A DNA stretch of 7,682 nucleotides from J061 sp003695725 [NCBI: Candidatus Schekmanbacteria bacterium] (GCA_003695725.1 RFHX01000069.1:1-7682), one strand, 5' to 3'; shown: positions 1 to 7,239, numbered from the stretch's first letter. Numbers and translations: made by a program. Notes: generated by a model from the sequence alone, not told the origin.

Positions 1-60
1 AAAGGACTTCGCAGCTTTAAGCCCCTTCCTTTTGTTTGTTCGAATGCTGTTAAGTTTATA

Positions 61-88
61 TTGTTAAAATAGTAATTATTGCTATAAT
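61..88 (+). promoter_or_regulatory. Probable sigma-70-type promoter with extended -10
   Basis: A TTGTTA box at 61-66 (4 of 6 to the -35 consensus) is followed after 16 bases by a perfect TATAAT at 83-88. TG lies one base ahead of it (80-81), which makes an extended -10. Transcription would begin near 95 and give a leader of about 45 bases before the ATG at 142. It is placed correctly to drive the flavin-type gene and the secreted-protein gene behind it. The surrounding DNA is very AT-rich, so chance matches are possible, but the perfect -10 with TGn makes this the best promoter in the window. Confidence 0.6.
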
Positions 89-125
89 TTGTAAAAAAAT
101 TTAGCTAATAAGTGATAAGAAAATT

Positions 126-133
126 AAAAGGAG
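126..133 (+). promoter_or_regulatory. Ribosome binding site fixing the start at 142
   Basis: AAAAGGAG ends 8 bases before the ATG at 142, which is ideal Shine-Dalgarno spacing. This favours the ATG at 142 over the in-frame GTG at 112, which lies upstream of this site and has no purine-rich stretch ahead of it. Confidence 0.75.
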
Positions 134-141
134 CGAAGAGA

Positions 142-690
142 ATGGCAAGGATAAATATAGCAAAAATCTCAGCACCTGAACAGGCAATGTTTGAGAAGAA
201 GGGAATCAAGATTCGAACAGATTTGTCAGTGGAAGAGGTTGAAAAGGAAATCGTAGATTATCTTGCTTCAAACAATGTGCTTCATCTTGCAACCTGCAGC
301 AATAATATTCCCCGCTCGACTCCTCTTGAATACCACAGCGAAGGAATGAATCTATATGTCATATCTGAAGGTGGCGGAAAATTTGCCAACTTGAAAGTGA
401 ACCCTAAAGTCTCTGTGTCAATTGCTTCCGAATATAAACCGCTCGAGGATTTTTTTGGCGCCCGGGGTGTCCAAATATGGGGAGAGGCACAGGTTTGCAC
501 AAAACAAAGCAATCCTGAACTCTTCGAAGAGGGTTTGAGGGTTATCAACCCATTAGAAGTCCTAAAACAACTTGGCATTACACAGCTTCCCGAGAGTTTC
601 AACTATAAGATAATTAAAATAATTCCTGAAAAGATTGCTTATAATTATTTGAGAGGTGGTTTCAGGATGGTTACTTGGTATAGGGATTGA
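142..690 (+). CDS. Pyridoxamine 5'-phosphate oxidase-family (FMN-binding split barrel) protein
   Basis: The product is a 182-aa soluble cytoplasmic protein. Its middle (about residues 40-125) has the pattern of the PNPOx-like split beta-barrel: a strand VLHLAT, a short turn, then an R-S-T-P-L-E-Y strand, then LYVISEGGGKFANL followed by N-P-K-V-S-V-S-I. In this superfamily the region between the two strands and the K-x-x-N-L helix binds FMN, F420 or heme. An N-terminal helix (about 25-42) precedes the barrel, and the C-terminal I-I-P-E-K-I strand is also typical. Family membership is well supported, but the members reduce or oxidise very different substrates and the sequence does not say which. 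It is too short and divergent to be called PdxH. It is the first gene of a two-gene unit, with the next start 7 bases after its stop. Confidence 0.8.
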   Translation: MARINIAKISAPEQAMFEKKGIKIRTDLSVEEVEKEIVDYLASNNVLHLATCSNNIPRSTPLEYHSEGMNLYVISEGGGKFANLKVNPKVSVSIASEYKPLEDFFGARGVQIWGEAQVCTKQSNPELFEEGLRVINPLEVLKQLGITQLPESFNYKIIKIIPEKIAYNYLRGGFRMVTWYRD

Positions 691-697
691 AGTGACA

Positions 698-1741
698 ATG
701 TTCAAAAAAATTACGAAATCTCTATTGGTTATTTTTTTGTCTCTTTTAATTGTTAATACTGCTGAGGCAAAGAAGAAAAAACTTATAATTAAAAGCTCAT
801 CTTCCAATATAAAAGTTGGAGAGAATGAAACTTTTAAAGCTAAAATAAAACCCCCGGGAAAAAACTATAAAAATGTTGAGTGGACAATCAGCGGAATTTC
901 AGGCATAGATAACGGAATAATCGATGAAAGTGGAGTTTATACTGCCCCTTCGGTGATAACATACACGAAGATTATCACCGACAGAATGGATACGAATGAG
1001 TATATTACATCGACTGTTACTGCGAAAGCCATTGATGTAATAATAAAGGCGAAGAGTAAAAAAGCAGGCATCAAGAATGCTACGAAAAAGATAACTGTCT
1101 ATGACCCTCCTGCAGTCCTTGATGTTTCGTTGAAACCAGCCAAATTTACAATTGTCGTAAAGAAGAAGCAAAAATTATCTCTAAATGTCAAGAAGAAGGG
1201 AAGCGGCGCCTCTTCAGATATTTCGTGGCACTTTTTTGTGGGAGGGAAGTCTGCAGAAAATGAAGTATTTGATGGAAGTGCTGGCAAGATTGTAAAGAAG
1301 GGCAAAAAGTTTTACTATAAAGCTCCTTCAAAAAAGGAGAACAAAACAGTCTATATAGTTGCCCGCAGTGAACTTGACAAAACAAGATATGCTTCTGCAA
1401 AAGCAGTTGTCATGAAAACAAAACCCAAACTTCTTGTTTCAGGAATTTCACCGATAGTGGATTTTGGTACTGTTAAAATTGGAGAAGATGTAACAGGAAG
1501 AGAAAGGACTTTTTCATTGATTTCATCTACAGGGGAAGGTGTCGAGTGGCAGGTGACTAATATTCCTACTTGGATTGCCGTTGAGCCATTGCGCGATAAA
1601 ACACCTTCAAATGTCCTTATACGTATTTCAAGCACATCGAGTTTGAGGCCCGGTTTTAATCAGGGTGTTATTGTTTTCAAGAGTCAGAAGACCGGCTATA
1701 AGAAAGCAAAACTGAAAGTTTTTATCAATGCCACTGAGTAG
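698..1741 (+). CDS. Secreted lysine-rich protein with Ig-like and BACON/ASH-like domains
   Basis: The product is 347 aa. Residues 1-24 form a clear Sec signal peptide: a Lys-rich start, a hydrophobic core LLVIFLSLLIV and an A-E-A cleavage site. A KKKK patch follows. Two Ig-like beta domains come next (about 30-134 and 140-239). Each has a tryptophan (W62, W177), a G-x-I turn and a Y-x-A-P motif (YTAP at 81-84, YKAP at 207-210), as in BIg2-type bacterial Ig folds. The C-terminal domain (about 245-345) begins with the D-F-G-T-V-K-I-G-E pattern of ASH-type domains. It continues with W-Q-V and P-T-W-I-A-V-E-P and ends with G-V-I-V-F-K-S, resembling BACON domains, which are usually binding modules. 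No catalytic motif is visible. The protein is strongly basic and may bind acidic glycans or the envelope. The ATG at 698 is chosen because it begins the signal peptide; its ribosome site is weak (AGGG 12 bases upstream), so translation may be coupled to the upstream gene. Confidence 0.7.
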   Translation: MFKKITKSLLVIFLSLLIVNTAEAKKKKLIIKSSSSNIKVGENETFKAKIKPPGKNYKNVEWTISGISGIDNGIIDESGVYTAPSVITYTKIITDRMDTNEYITSTVTAKAIDVIIKAKSKKAGIKNATKKITVYDPPAVLDVSLKPAKFTIVVKKKQKLSLNVKKKGSGASSDISWHFFVGGKSAENEVFDGSAGKIVKKGKKFYYKAPSKKENKTVYIVARSELDKTRYASAKAVVMKTKPKLLVSGISPIVDFGTVKIGEDVTGRERTFSLISSTGEGVEWQVTNIPTWIAVEPLRDKTPSNVLIRISSTSSLRPGFNQGVIVFKSQKTGYKKAKLKVFINATE

Positions 1742-1748
1742 ATAAGAG

Positions 1749-1768
1749 CCATTAGAAAATATTCTTGG
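1749..1768. terminator. Possible weak terminator hairpin between convergent genes
   Basis: CCA-TT-AGAA and TTCT-TGG can pair around a four-base AATA loop with a two-base bulge. The hairpin lies in the 43-base gap between the stop codons of the secreted-protein gene and the glycosyltransferase gene, where a bidirectional terminator is expected. The stem is AT-rich and no uniform T run follows directly, so it may not act on its own. Confidence 0.25.
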
Positions 1769-1776
1769 TCTGCAGC

Positions 1777-1850
1777 TTTCATATTTATGGTTTTTCTTCT
1801 ATAGATTGAGGCGGACTTCCTTTTTTTTTGAGCATTTCATATTTATGGTT
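1777..1850. repeat. Pair of identical 16-base direct repeats around the glycosyltransferase 3' end
   Basis: TTTCATATTTATGGTT occurs at 1777-1792 and again, without mismatch, at 1835-1850. The first copy covers the stop codon of the minus-strand glycosyltransferase; the second lies inside its coding region in a different reading frame. The bases just outside differ on both sides, so the exact repeat is 16 bases. It may be a small duplication that reset the end of the gene, or chance in AT-rich DNA. Confidence 0.6.
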
Positions 1851-2798
1851 GAAAAATTCTGCCAATGTCCCTAACAGCCTATAAAAGCGCAAATGGTAGA
1901 AAAACCTTTTTTCTTTATTGACAGCAAATAAAAGCCAAAAAGCAGGCTTGATGAATTTTTTGAAAAGCCATCTTGGAATTCCAAAAAATCTCACATATTC
2001 CTGTCTGTCATAATAATTATGCTTCATTCTAGTGAATGATGCCCCTGATTTGAAATACCATTGTTTGATATATTTCTTTGATGAGCGCGATTCAGGGACA
2101 AAATGTGAAACCACTGCTTTTGGATAATAAAGCGCTTTTTCTCCATGGGCAAGCATTCTCCAAATGAATTCAGTATCTTCATGAAGTCCACCTGTCTTTA
2201 ATGATGCTCCTGAAACACCTAAATCTGTGCGAAAAAGACCGTATTTTTCGAATGCTTCTCTTCTTATCATCATACAAGCGCCCATTGGATTTTTTTGCGT
2301 CCTTATGGGGTAGGGCTTCACTTCATTACCGTAATCATGAGAAGGAAAGACGCTTTGAATTATCGCATATTTCCCTTCAAATACAGCCCACGGCGGTTTG
2401 CCTTTTTCCCAGATTGGCACAACCTTGCCTCCCATTGCAATATATTCTGGATATTCATCTACGAGTTTTCTAACCATTTGAAGCCATTTGCGGTCAACAA
2501 CAACATCATCATCGATGAAAGCCAAAAGCTTCCCTCTGGCATTTTTTACAGATGTGTTTCGGGCATAAGATAATCCTTGTTGTTTTTCGTGGATATATCT
2601 CACTTGAATCATATCGCTCTTTAGATATTCTTCACATACTTGCCGTGTGTTGTCAGTGGAATTGTTGTCTACAATGAGAAATTCGCAATCGGGGAATTTG
2701 CCGTCCTGCGAGAAGAATGATTCAAGAAATTTCTTGAAACTTTCAGCCCTATTGTAGGTGCACACGATTACGCTTACAGCTATTTCGTTATTATTCAT
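1785..2798 (-). CDS. Family 2 glycosyltransferase
   Basis: The product is 337 aa with a GT-A fold. The N-terminus gives V-S-V-I-V-C-T-Y-N-R (8-17), then L-I-V-D-N-N-S-T-D-N-T (41-51), both nucleotide-sugar-binding elements of family GT2. The metal-binding DxD region is F-I-D-D-D-V (94-99). G-A-C-M-M-I-R-R (173-180) and H-E-D-T-E-F (206-211) are the acceptor-side motif and the usual catalytic acidic region. The part after about 260 is rich in W, F, K and R (for example WLFKKFIKPAFWLL) and probably sits on the inner membrane face; there is no convincing transmembrane domain. Sugar donor and acceptor cannot be read from the sequence. It is the last gene of the minus-strand operon. The start at 2798 has AGAAG five bases upstream and lies 13 bases after the previous stop. 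An in-frame ATG at 2825 would add 9 residues, overlap the previous gene and has a poorer ribosome site. Confidence 0.88.
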   Translation of the reverse strand: MNNNEIAVSVIVCTYNRAESFKKFLESFFSQDGKFPDCEFLIVDNNSTDNTRQVCEEYLKSDMIQVRYIHEKQQGLSYARNTSVKNARGKLLAFIDDDVVVDRKWLQMVRKLVDEYPEYIAMGGKVVPIWEKGKPPWAVFEGKYAIIQSVFPSHDYGNEVKPYPIRTQKNPMGACMMIRREAFEKYGLFRTDLGVSGASLKTGGLHEDTEFIWRMLAHGEKALYYPKAVVSHFVPESRSSKKYIKQWYFKSGASFTRMKHNYYDRQEYVRFFGIPRWLFKKFIKPAFWLLFAVNKEKRFFYHLRFYRLLGTLAEFFNHKYEMLKKKGSPPQSIEEKP

Positions 2799-2811
2799 TT
2801 TGTCTTCTTTA

Positions 2812-3627
2812 TTAAATTCCGGCATCGTCTTCAGGACTGCTGAAAAGTTTTGGGGGACGGCAAATTTTTGTGCTGAAATCTAAAGTTTTAAAAGCAGTCA
2901 ATAAAGCCCACAATATCAAACCAACCTTTAAACCTGTGATAGGTGCCGATAAAATTGGAAATATTAAAAAAACGACAGTGTCTATTTCTACTGAGCTGTA
3001 TCTTGCAAGAATCCTGTGTTTGAAAGCAAATAATCCAATTTTATTCCTCAATCCTTTTGGTTTGTTATTCTTTTTCAATGCTTCTTTCTTTGCCTTAATT
3101 TCCATATCCCTATCGTATTCAATATTGTATTTTTCAAGCCGCATTCTATTTGCCTTTCCCCAAATATTCCATAGAGCAAACCAAAAGAAATGAAAGATTA
3201 CATAACAAAGTCCCATAATAAGGATACTGTAATCACCTTTTAAACGAAATTGGCCATAGGCAATCCCCATTGTTACAAGAAGCATTCTGCCTTGGTCTAA
3301 AAGAAGCTCAAAAAAAGCTCCCTCAGGGGAACTTTTTTCTGTCAATCTGGCAAGTTTGCCATCGATGCAGTCACACCAGAAGGCAAGCTCAAAGAGAATT
3401 GCCCCAACAATCAGATATGGCTGTGTACCCTGCAGAAAGGAAAAGAAAGACAGAATTGCAAGTCCCATTCCAAAGATTGTGAAGAAAGTAGGGGAGAGGG
3501 TTGTATAATTGGCGAAAAAATAGATTAATGGTGTTACAAATGGGTCAACTCCAAAAACAGTCCATGGCGCATCTACTTCCTTGTAAGTTGATTTGACATC
3601 TTCATATGTGTATTTGACTTTTGCCAT
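2812..3627 (-). CDS. CDP-alcohol phosphatidyltransferase family protein with Glu at the third Asp position
   Basis: The product is a 271-aa polytopic inner-membrane protein. Enzymes of this family move a phospho-group from a CDP-alcohol (CDP-diacylglycerol or a CDP-polyol) to a second alcohol, making phospholipids or phospho-polyols. The signature D-x2-D-G-x2-A-R-x8-G-x3-D-x3-D is present from residue 86: D86, D89, G90, A93, R94, G103 and D111. Position 107, normally the third Asp, is Glu (codon GAG at 3307-3309). Hydrophobic segments lie at about 30-66, 70-85, 114-126, 134-156, 213-228 and 231-248. A basic, charged cytoplasmic loop (about 157-205) separates the last two from the rest. Length and layout fit the family, but the alcohol substrates are not evident. 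The start follows the preceding stop by 4 bases, so translation is probably coupled. Confidence 0.85.
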   Translation of the reverse strand: MAKVKYTYEDVKSTYKEVDAPWTVFGVDPFVTPLIYFFANYTTLSPTFFTIFGMGLAILSFFSFLQGTQPYLIVGAILFELAFWCDCIDGKLARLTEKSSPEGAFFELLLDQGRMLLVTMGIAYGQFRLKGDYSILIMGLCYVIFHFFWFALWNIWGKANRMRLEKYNIEYDRDMEIKAKKEALKKNNKPKGLRNKIGLFAFKHRILARYSSVEIDTVVFLIFPILSAPITGLKVGLILWALLTAFKTLDFSTKICRPPKLFSSPEDDAGI

Positions 3628-3631
3628 CTTT

Positions 3632-5083
3632 CTATTTTACATAACCTAAGCTTTTAAGAGCTTCTAAATCCTTTTTGTTGATTTCCGTCTCTCTCTTCTT
3701 TTTGCTTTCTTTTGTTTCTATCCAGTCTATTATTTTTTCAAAAATATTCTTCTTCTGCCTTTCTAATTCTTGTAAAAGCTTTTTCTTCAATTTGTTTTTG
3801 ATATCTATTTCTTTAGACGCCAAGTTGTTTTCTTCAGAATAGTCATTGGCAATGTTATATAATTCTTCACTTAAAATTTTTCCATTTTTATCAAATGCGA
3901 GGACATATTTCCAGTCTCGGCTTCGTATGGCTTTAAAAGAATCAACATTTTTAGGAACAGTTTTTGGTTTATACTGATTTAAGACTTCGGGGAATACATA
4001 TTCCCTATTCAATTTTTCATTTTTAGTGATCAGAGGCAGAAGAGTTTTGCCATCCATTCTTGTTCGTGGTTCAATATCGAGAATGTCAAGAATTGTTGGC
4101 ATAATATCGATTATTGCCACTTGATCAGTATCATTAATTTTGTTTTCTGGAATTACATCATCGAGATGTATGGCAAGAGGTATTCTTAAACAAGTGTCAT
4201 AGACCCTTCGCCCATGCTCGAAATAATCATTGTGCTCTCCCAGACTTTCTCCATGGTCGGCTGTAAAGATTATCAAAGATTTTCTTTTGGTGACTTCTTT
4301 ATTGATGATTCGTAGAAGTTTTCCAACATTTTCATCCATAAAAGCTATTTCACCATCATAATAGTCAATATAACGGTTGGCATCGTTAAGATTTCCGCGT
4401 CTCTGATAGGAAGAAATCAAATTGATATCAATAAGTTTCTTTTCCTTTGAACGGAATTTTTTGTTATAAGGTTTTGGTGGTGTGTAGGGACCATGAGGGT
4501 CTATAAAATGAATCCATAAAAAGAATTTTTTCTCTTTGTTCTCCTTTATCCATCTAATCGCAGGTTTTATCAGGTTTGCTGCAGTCCTTTCACGTAGGTT
4601 TCTGTTCAATTCCTTTTCTTGTAATCTTTCATCATATACATCAAATCCCTGATTTAGACCTGATAGCTTTGACTTTAAAACAACATTGCTGATAAAGGCT
4701 GCTGTTGAGTATCCATAACCTTTTAGAATTTCTGGAAGTGTCCTTATAGTCTTTCTCAATTTATCCTTGGCATTTTTCCTAACTCCATGATGGTAAGGAT
4801 ATAGCCCTGTCAGCATTGATGTCATACTTGATGCTGTCTTTGGATAAACAGTTACAGCATGCTTGAAAAGAGTGCATTTTTTGAAGAATGCATCTATATT
4901 TGGAGTGGTTTGCCTTGAATAACCATAATCTGACATATGGTCAGGCCTAAGAGCATCGATGCTGATTATTATTACATTATAGTTTTTGGCTTTTCTATCT
5001 TTCCCTCTTTCACAGGAAAAGGTGAAAAATGTTGTAGATATGATAAGAAGAACAATAATAAGGGATTGTTTTATATACTTCAT
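3632..5083 (-). CDS. Exported sulfatase-fold (alkaline phosphatase superfamily) protein with Thr at the nucleophile position
   Basis: The product is 483 aa. Residues 1-23 are a signal peptide ending T-F-S-C24, so it may be a lipoprotein, although Thr at -3 is a poor lipobox. The sulfatase fold starts at about 36: I-I-I-S-I-D43-A-L-R-P-D48 (metal site), T-T-P-N-I-D, then T83-A-S-S-M-T-S-M-L-T-G and Y-P-Y-H-H-G. D-P-H-G-P-Y (195-200) and T-A-D-H-G-E-S (274-280) complete the metal and active-site set. T83 stands where sulfatases have the Cys or Ser converted to formylglycine, and the motif arginine is missing, which suggests a phospho-transferase or phosphodiesterase. The C-terminal subdomain has W-K-Y-V and E-E-L-Y-N. 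A lysine- and glutamate-rich, probably helical stretch (425-472) follows, and the protein ends in L-K-S-L-G-Y-V-K. Its ATG overlaps the previous stop (ATGA), with AGG of the preceding gene's Leu-Gly codons 9 bases upstream. Substrate unknown. Confidence 0.82.
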   Translation of the reverse strand: MKYIKQSLIIVLLIISTTFFTFSCERGKDRKAKNYNVIIISIDALRPDHMSDYGYSRQTTPNIDAFFKKCTLFKHAVTVYPKTASSMTSMLTGLYPYHHGVRKNAKDKLRKTIRTLPEILKGYGYSTAAFISNVVLKSKLSGLNQGFDVYDERLQEKELNRNLRERTAANLIKPAIRWIKENKEKKFFLWIHFIDPHGPYTPPKPYNKKFRSKEKKLIDINLISSYQRRGNLNDANRYIDYYDGEIAFMDENVGKLLRIINKEVTKRKSLIIFTADHGESLGEHNDYFEHGRRVYDTCLRIPLAIHLDDVIPENKINDTDQVAIIDIMPTILDILDIEPRTRMDGKTLLPLITKNEKLNREYVFPEVLNQYKPKTVPKNVDSFKAIRSRDWKYVLAFDKNGKILSEELYNIANDYSEENNLASKEIDIKNKLKKKLLQELERQKKNIFEKIIDWIETKESKKKRETEINKKDLEALKSLGYVK

Positions 5084-7200
5084 TGGATATAACCTAAAGA
5101 TTTCAATAGCTTTGCCCTGTCTCCTGTGATGATATTCCCGCTAATCTTGGTTTCAGGAAACTCCTTTTTCCATTGATCTAAGACTTTGAGAAGTTCATCT
5201 TCTACTGTTTTATTATCCTTTATAAGGTCAATTTGTTCAAGAGGATCCTTTATAATATCATACAATTCGTTGCCTCTTATTTCATTTACTCGGAGTAGCC
5301 ATCTATCTTTTACAACTGCATATTCCCGGGCATTTAGGAATCTATATTGAGGCGGAGTTTCTTTATCAATAAGTCGTCTTTGCGAAACAATGGCATTTCT
5401 TTCAAGATTAAATCCATCCTTTTTCAATAAAAGATTTTTCAAACTAATGCCATCGGCAGAAAATTTATTTTTGCTGTTTACTAAATCTGCAATAGTTGGA
5501 GCTACATCCACAAGTCCGACGATTCCATCGATTTTTTCATTTTGGGGAATTTTTCCTTCCCAAATGAATAACAGAGGAACATGCATCTGGCTATATGTGA
5601 TGATTTTCCCATGATCAAAACAATAACCGCGTTTGTCCTGGATTTCGCCGAGCGTTTCACCATGGTCGGAAGTTATTACGAACAGTGGTGCTTCTGAGTT
5701 TTGCGGCGTTTTTTTTGAAATATATTCAATAAGTTTAGCCACATATTTGTCTGCAAAAGCAATTTCCCCATCGTAAAGAGAAGTCAAATAATCTGCTTCT
5801 TCTTTTGAGTAGTATTCATTTTTATTTATTGGAAATCCGGGAAATATTTCTTTTGGATATCTATATCTTCCCTTATAGCCATTATTGAACATAGAGTTAT
5901 AGGGGGCTGGTGGATCGTATGAACCATGAGGGTCCCAAAAATGCACCCATAAAAATATATCCTTGTCCAGGTTATGCTCAATCCAAAGTTTAGCTCTATT
6001 GTATGTTCCAGTTGCAATATCGTATTTATATTTTTTCCCTCTTTTGGTCTTGAATTTGTGGTTGGGAACACTTTTGTAATCGAATGGAGGAAGCTCCATA
6101 TAATCGGGGTCGAGGAAAGCGCGGCTTGTAATGGCTGCTGTTGTGTATCCTTGTTTTTTAAACCAGCTCTGAAGAAAATCTAAATCCTTCTTCCCAAGCT
6201 TCATACCATTTTTTAAGAGCCCATGAGTGCGGGGATAAGCTCCTGATAAAATTGTTGTGTGACTTGGGTCAGTTGTTGTCATTTGTGAATATGCCCTTAA
6301 AAATAAAGTGCCCTTTTTTGCTAATTTCTCCAAATTAGGTGTTGTGTTTCTTTCATAATCGTAAAGTCCGAGATGGTCAGCCCTTGTTGTATCGATAGTA
6401 ATTAGAATAACTCTACTATGAGGCTCCTTTGCCTCCTTTTGGTATCTGCTTTGGGCAATGAAATGGGGAATTAGATAAAAAAGAGATATAACTATAAGTC
6501 CGATTATCGGATAAGATAGATTCAGAAATTTCCGGCTGAATATTTGTTTTGGAATGATGTAAAAAATTGTTATGCTTAGAATGGCAAATACAATGCAGTC
6601 GATTATGGCAACAGGACCATACGGCTCGGGTTTTATGAGTGAAAAAGCAGTGATGGACCGAGAAAGAATGATGAAAGAAAGAGTAAAAGCCGCCGCTAGT
6701 GTAAATGTCAATTTATTCTGCAGATTTTTTAAGAAATAGATGATGAAACTTATTATGATTCCAAGCGCGAAAAAACCTGCGCTGTAAAAAAGGAGCATTT
6801 TTCCAATTGTTGTCAATCTTTCCAATCCTGATGGTGTTAGGGGAGTGAATATATATTTAACGGACTTCAACGGCTCAAAAAGTCCATCACATATTCCTAA
6901 AATAATACCTGCAACTAAAAAAATGAGGGATGAGCCAAATGTAAAAGTTTCTTTATTTTTCTCATTTTCTCTACATAGGATTTTTTCCAAAAAGGCTTCA
7001 ATTTTGTAACTATCCTTTTGAAAAAGAGTTTTTAAAAGAAGAAGGATTAGAGCTATATTTAATATTCGTGCAATGGATTTTATGTTGAAATGGAGTGATG
7101 AAATACTAAATTTCCACCCCCCTGTAAAATAAACGGCAACGGCTGTCAGAAGAAGAAGGATGATGAATATATTTAAAACTCTAATAAAACTTTTGTTCAT
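5080..7200 (-). CDS. Membrane-anchored sulfatase-fold enzyme with Thr at the nucleophile position
   Basis: The product is 706 aa. The N-terminal 250 residues contain about seven hydrophobic segments (near 7-25, 42-60, 88-108, 133-158, 162-182, 197-216 and 229-247). An extracytoplasmic alkaline-phosphatase-superfamily domain follows: I-T-I-D270-T-T-R-A-D275, T-T-P-N-L, T310-D-P-S-H-T-T-I-L-S-G, Y-P-R-T-H-G, D-P-H-G-S-Y (423-428), T-S-D-H-G-E-T (510-516) and D-H-G-K (529-532). T310 occupies the sulfatase formylglycine position and the motif Arg is His. A membrane-embedded N-terminus joined to a Thr-nucleophile domain is also the plan of lipoteichoic acid synthases and phosphoethanolamine transferases, though the membrane part here is longer than their five helices and no orthology is claimed. 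The protein ends with E-L-Y-D, a helical stretch and L-K-S-L-G-Y-I-Q. The start at 7200 is the only Met before the first membrane segment; its AAGG lies very close to the ATG, so the ribosome site is weak. Confidence 0.83.
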   Translation of the reverse strand: MNKSFIRVLNIFIILLLLTAVAVYFTGGWKFSISSLHFNIKSIARILNIALILLLLKTLFQKDSYKIEAFLEKILCRENEKNKETFTFGSSLIFLVAGIILGICDGLFEPLKSVKYIFTPLTPSGLERLTTIGKMLLFYSAGFFALGIIISFIIYFLKNLQNKLTFTLAAAFTLSFIILSRSITAFSLIKPEPYGPVAIIDCIVFAILSITIFYIIPKQIFSRKFLNLSYPIIGLIVISLFYLIPHFIAQSRYQKEAKEPHSRVILITIDTTRADHLGLYDYERNTTPNLEKLAKKGTLFLRAYSQMTTTDPSHTTILSGAYPRTHGLLKNGMKLGKKDLDFLQSWFKKQGYTTAAITSRAFLDPDYMELPPFDYKSVPNHKFKTKRGKKYKYDIATGTYNRAKLWIEHNLDKDIFLWVHFWDPHGSYDPPAPYNSMFNNGYKGRYRYPKEIFPGFPINKNEYYSKEEADYLTSLYDGEIAFADKYVAKLIEYISKKTPQNSEAPLFVITSDHGETLGEIQDKRGYCFDHGKIITYSQMHVPLLFIWEGKIPQNEKIDGIVGLVDVAPTIADLVNSKNKFSADGISLKNLLLKKDGFNLERNAIVSQRRLIDKETPPQYRFLNAREYAVVKDRWLLRVNEIRGNELYDIIKDPLEQIDLIKDNKTVEDELLKVLDQWKKEFPETKISGNIITGDRAKLLKSLGYIQ

Positions 7201-7239
7201 ACCTTGTTTTTAAAATAAAATATTTTGTAAAGTGAGCTT

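Noticed and set aside
1-32. AAAGGA (1-6) and TCCTTT (27-32) inverted repeat followed by T-rich DNA, as a terminator of an upstream gene
   Set aside because: Only six pairs with a 20-base loop are visible; the left arm may continue outside the window, so it cannot be supported.
112-141. GTG start at 112 adding 10 residues to the split-barrel protein
   Set aside because: The strong AAAAGGAG site lies inside this stretch, 8 bases before the ATG at 142, and nothing resembling a ribosome site precedes the GTG.
656-697. GTG start at 656 for the secreted protein
   Set aside because: It would put 14 residues ahead of a textbook signal peptide that begins at the ATG at 698, and it overlaps the previous gene.
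282-1635. Several open frames of 68-106 codons on the minus strand opposite the two plus-strand genes
   Set aside because: They lie wholly or mostly opposite well-supported genes, have no domain pattern or ribosome site, and look like antisense shadows.
2799-2825. Upstream ATG at 2825 for the glycosyltransferase
   Set aside because: It overlaps the preceding gene and has a weaker, too-close purine run; the extra residues are polar and not part of the GT2 fold. It cannot be fully excluded.
2201-6183. Plus-strand open frames of 69-107 codons and one minus-strand frame (5826-6071) within the operon
   Set aside because: All overlap conserved coding regions in other frames and show low-complexity or random composition without motifs.
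7217-7226. AAAATATTTT palindrome before the membrane sulfatase-fold gene as an operator
   Set aside because: A pure A/T palindrome is expected by chance in such AT-rich DNA, and no regulator gene is nearby.
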